Source of the DNA: Platycnemis pennipes | Taxonomy: Eukaryota; Arthropoda; Insecta; Odonata; Platycnemididae | Length of the DNA stretch: 64,000 nt | Direction: 5' to 3' | Assembly (NCBI GenBank): GCA_933228895.1 | Contig: OW121848.1 | Span: forward strand, 86,695,470 to 86,759,469 | In this document: piece after piece, positions 62,701-64,000 of the stretch | How the letters are laid out: the number at the start of each line of letters is the position of its first letter | How positions within the stretch are numbered: position 1 is the stretch's first letter | The notes under the pieces: generated by a model | Seen by the model: only the letters and a program-made list of their open reading frames with translations | Databases searched by the model: none | Told to the model about the DNA's origin: nothing | Made by a program: the position numbers and the translations under genes

Positions 62701-64000
62701 TAAGCAATTCAAAGACCCTCCTCTCTTTGGCTTCGCATCTCTTAAGTGAGGGCACTCTTTTGTTCATGTTTGACTTTAAATTTTATAGGGAGGTGGGATG
62801 GAAGCTTTTGCTTTACTTTTTCTTGCAGCGGATATATTGCAAATGAAGAGACCGGTTGCGAAATGAAGCGGTTTTTCGTATATGCCGCTGTTCCACCATT
62901 TGAATAACGACTGCTGCACTGGAAAGTAGCGAAGCATGTTCATAACTTTCAGACGGATATTATTCACAAAGTTCATACACTATTATACCTCACCAGAATT
63001 TCAAATATTAAACTCAGGAGGAAATCCTCGATGAAGAGGCCAGGAATTGTCTTAGGGAGGCAGGAAGGAAATTTATCAAATTAATGAACTCTAACGAGTG
63101 ATTTCAAATTATTTCTCTGATTTTAAAAGCGTCTAAAAAACAATAATTTACTGAATGGTCCTAAATGAAACTTTATGTGATAAAAATTTATCTTGAGAGT
63201 ATTTCAAAACGAGTGGAAATAGAACATGCACTCTATAAATTTCTTTTCTGATTCGTGACGCAGCCACATCGCACGTGAAAACTATTTTCTTCGTTGCTTA
63301 GAGTGGTAATGCATTAACGAGTTAACAACTTTGCGCTGAACATCTCGCTGGGCATATTTATGCCATAATAATCCAATTCCACTACCATAAATGTATATGC
63401 CAAAAATAGATACACCATAGTAATTATGTAGCCTACTTAGTAAAATAATAGTGAGTTCAGACTCTGCAGATTATGAGCTTCCCATTTCAGGAAAGGAAAA
63501 GTATCATCCATATCAAAAGAACATATCGAGTTATTAACAAATAAGATGTAAATGAAGTTAATGAGGAAATAAATAGGAGCCAAAAGTTTTTAAAATAGAG
63601 CTAGTAATAATTTTGATAAAAATATGTTTTCTTAAAGTCCAAAAAGAGGTTTGCACGTATGACGACTGAACAAGAGTCTTCAGACGTACTGCATCAACAC
63701 GAAAACATTTATAATGAGATACCAGTAATGTTTTTAAAATAGCTAAGACAATACAATTCAGTTGTAGCAACATAACACTGACACATCACAAAACATTTCA
63801 TACAACAAATCATAGTCCTATAGTGATGAAACTTTGAACATATAGTTGCTTTCAGTCCTAGAGAACAAAAAACAGCACGAGACCAATGCGATTACGAAGT
63901 TTAAAGTTGAGTAATGTCTTCCTATATTTGTCTTTAATTAATAAATCAAAGTAACGATTTGGTCTATTTATTTAGTCGAAAAACGCCCGTTAAAATAATG
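62701..64000. other. AT-rich region, no gene recognised
   Basis: Nothing recognisable was found to the end of the window. Confidence 0.55.

Noticed and set aside
1..64000. CRISPR array, operons, prophage or bacterial genes
   Set aside because: There are no regularly spaced direct repeats and no dense coding. Sequence texture and retroelements are those of an animal genome.

Overview
The window reads as intergenic or intronic DNA from an animal genome, most likely an arthropod and probably an insect. It is AT-rich, with no long open frame, no operon-like layout, and several families of retroelement remains of arthropod type. I could not recognise a complete cellular protein-coding gene, an rRNA or a functional tRNA. 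Nearly everything identifiable is mobile DNA or its debris. The species cannot be fixed from the sequence alone.

Layout. 1-13 kb: mostly featureless AT-rich DNA with GC-rich islands near 5.3, 7.0-7.5 and 12.1-12.9 kb. A tRNA-like SINE head with a small RTE-type LINE insertion beside it lies at 7.75-8.0 kb; the insertion has a 12-bp target duplication. A 133-bp tandem duplication lies at 13.0-13.3 kb. 18.34-19.75 kb is a complete non-autonomous DNA transposon with perfect 20-bp inverted ends and a TAA duplication. 21.7-22.9 kb holds a tRNA-derived SINE and a Jockey/CR1-like LINE 3' end. 22.9-28 kb is AT-rich with one perfect small palindrome. A second copy of the same SINE is at 29.15-29.40 kb, followed at 29.60-29.75 kb by a near-perfect 146-bp hairpin bounded by TTAA. 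32.19-32.89 kb is a long inverted-repeat (foldback) unit. The best core-promoter candidate, with CCAAT, GC-box and TATA motifs, is at 33.42-33.55 kb.

37.5-41.5 kb is a nested transposon cluster. In order it holds an RTE-type LINE 3' end with an 11-bp target duplication, two diverged direct repeats of an unknown element, a Jockey/CR1-like reverse transcriptase pseudogene split by a 481-bp solo LTR with a 5-bp duplication, and another RTE copy directly abutting it. 41.5-53.5 kb is AT-rich with large GC-rich islands at 45.0-45.8 and 47.7-48.7 kb, a palindromic repeat at 50.4 kb and a third Jockey-like 3' end at 51.0-51.4 kb. 53.57-54.88 kb is a reverse-strand LINE pseudogene that keeps endonuclease, linker and the start of the reverse transcriptase but, unusually, lacks its 3' end. 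55-64 kb is essentially featureless apart from possible regulatory stretches.

No set of genes here works together as a pathway. The connecting story is transposition: tRNA-derived SINEs, at least three LINE lineages, an LTR element, a PIF/Harbinger-like DNA transposon and hairpin MITEs, with insertion order partly readable from target duplications and interrupted frames. Family names rest on motifs read by eye, without any database search.
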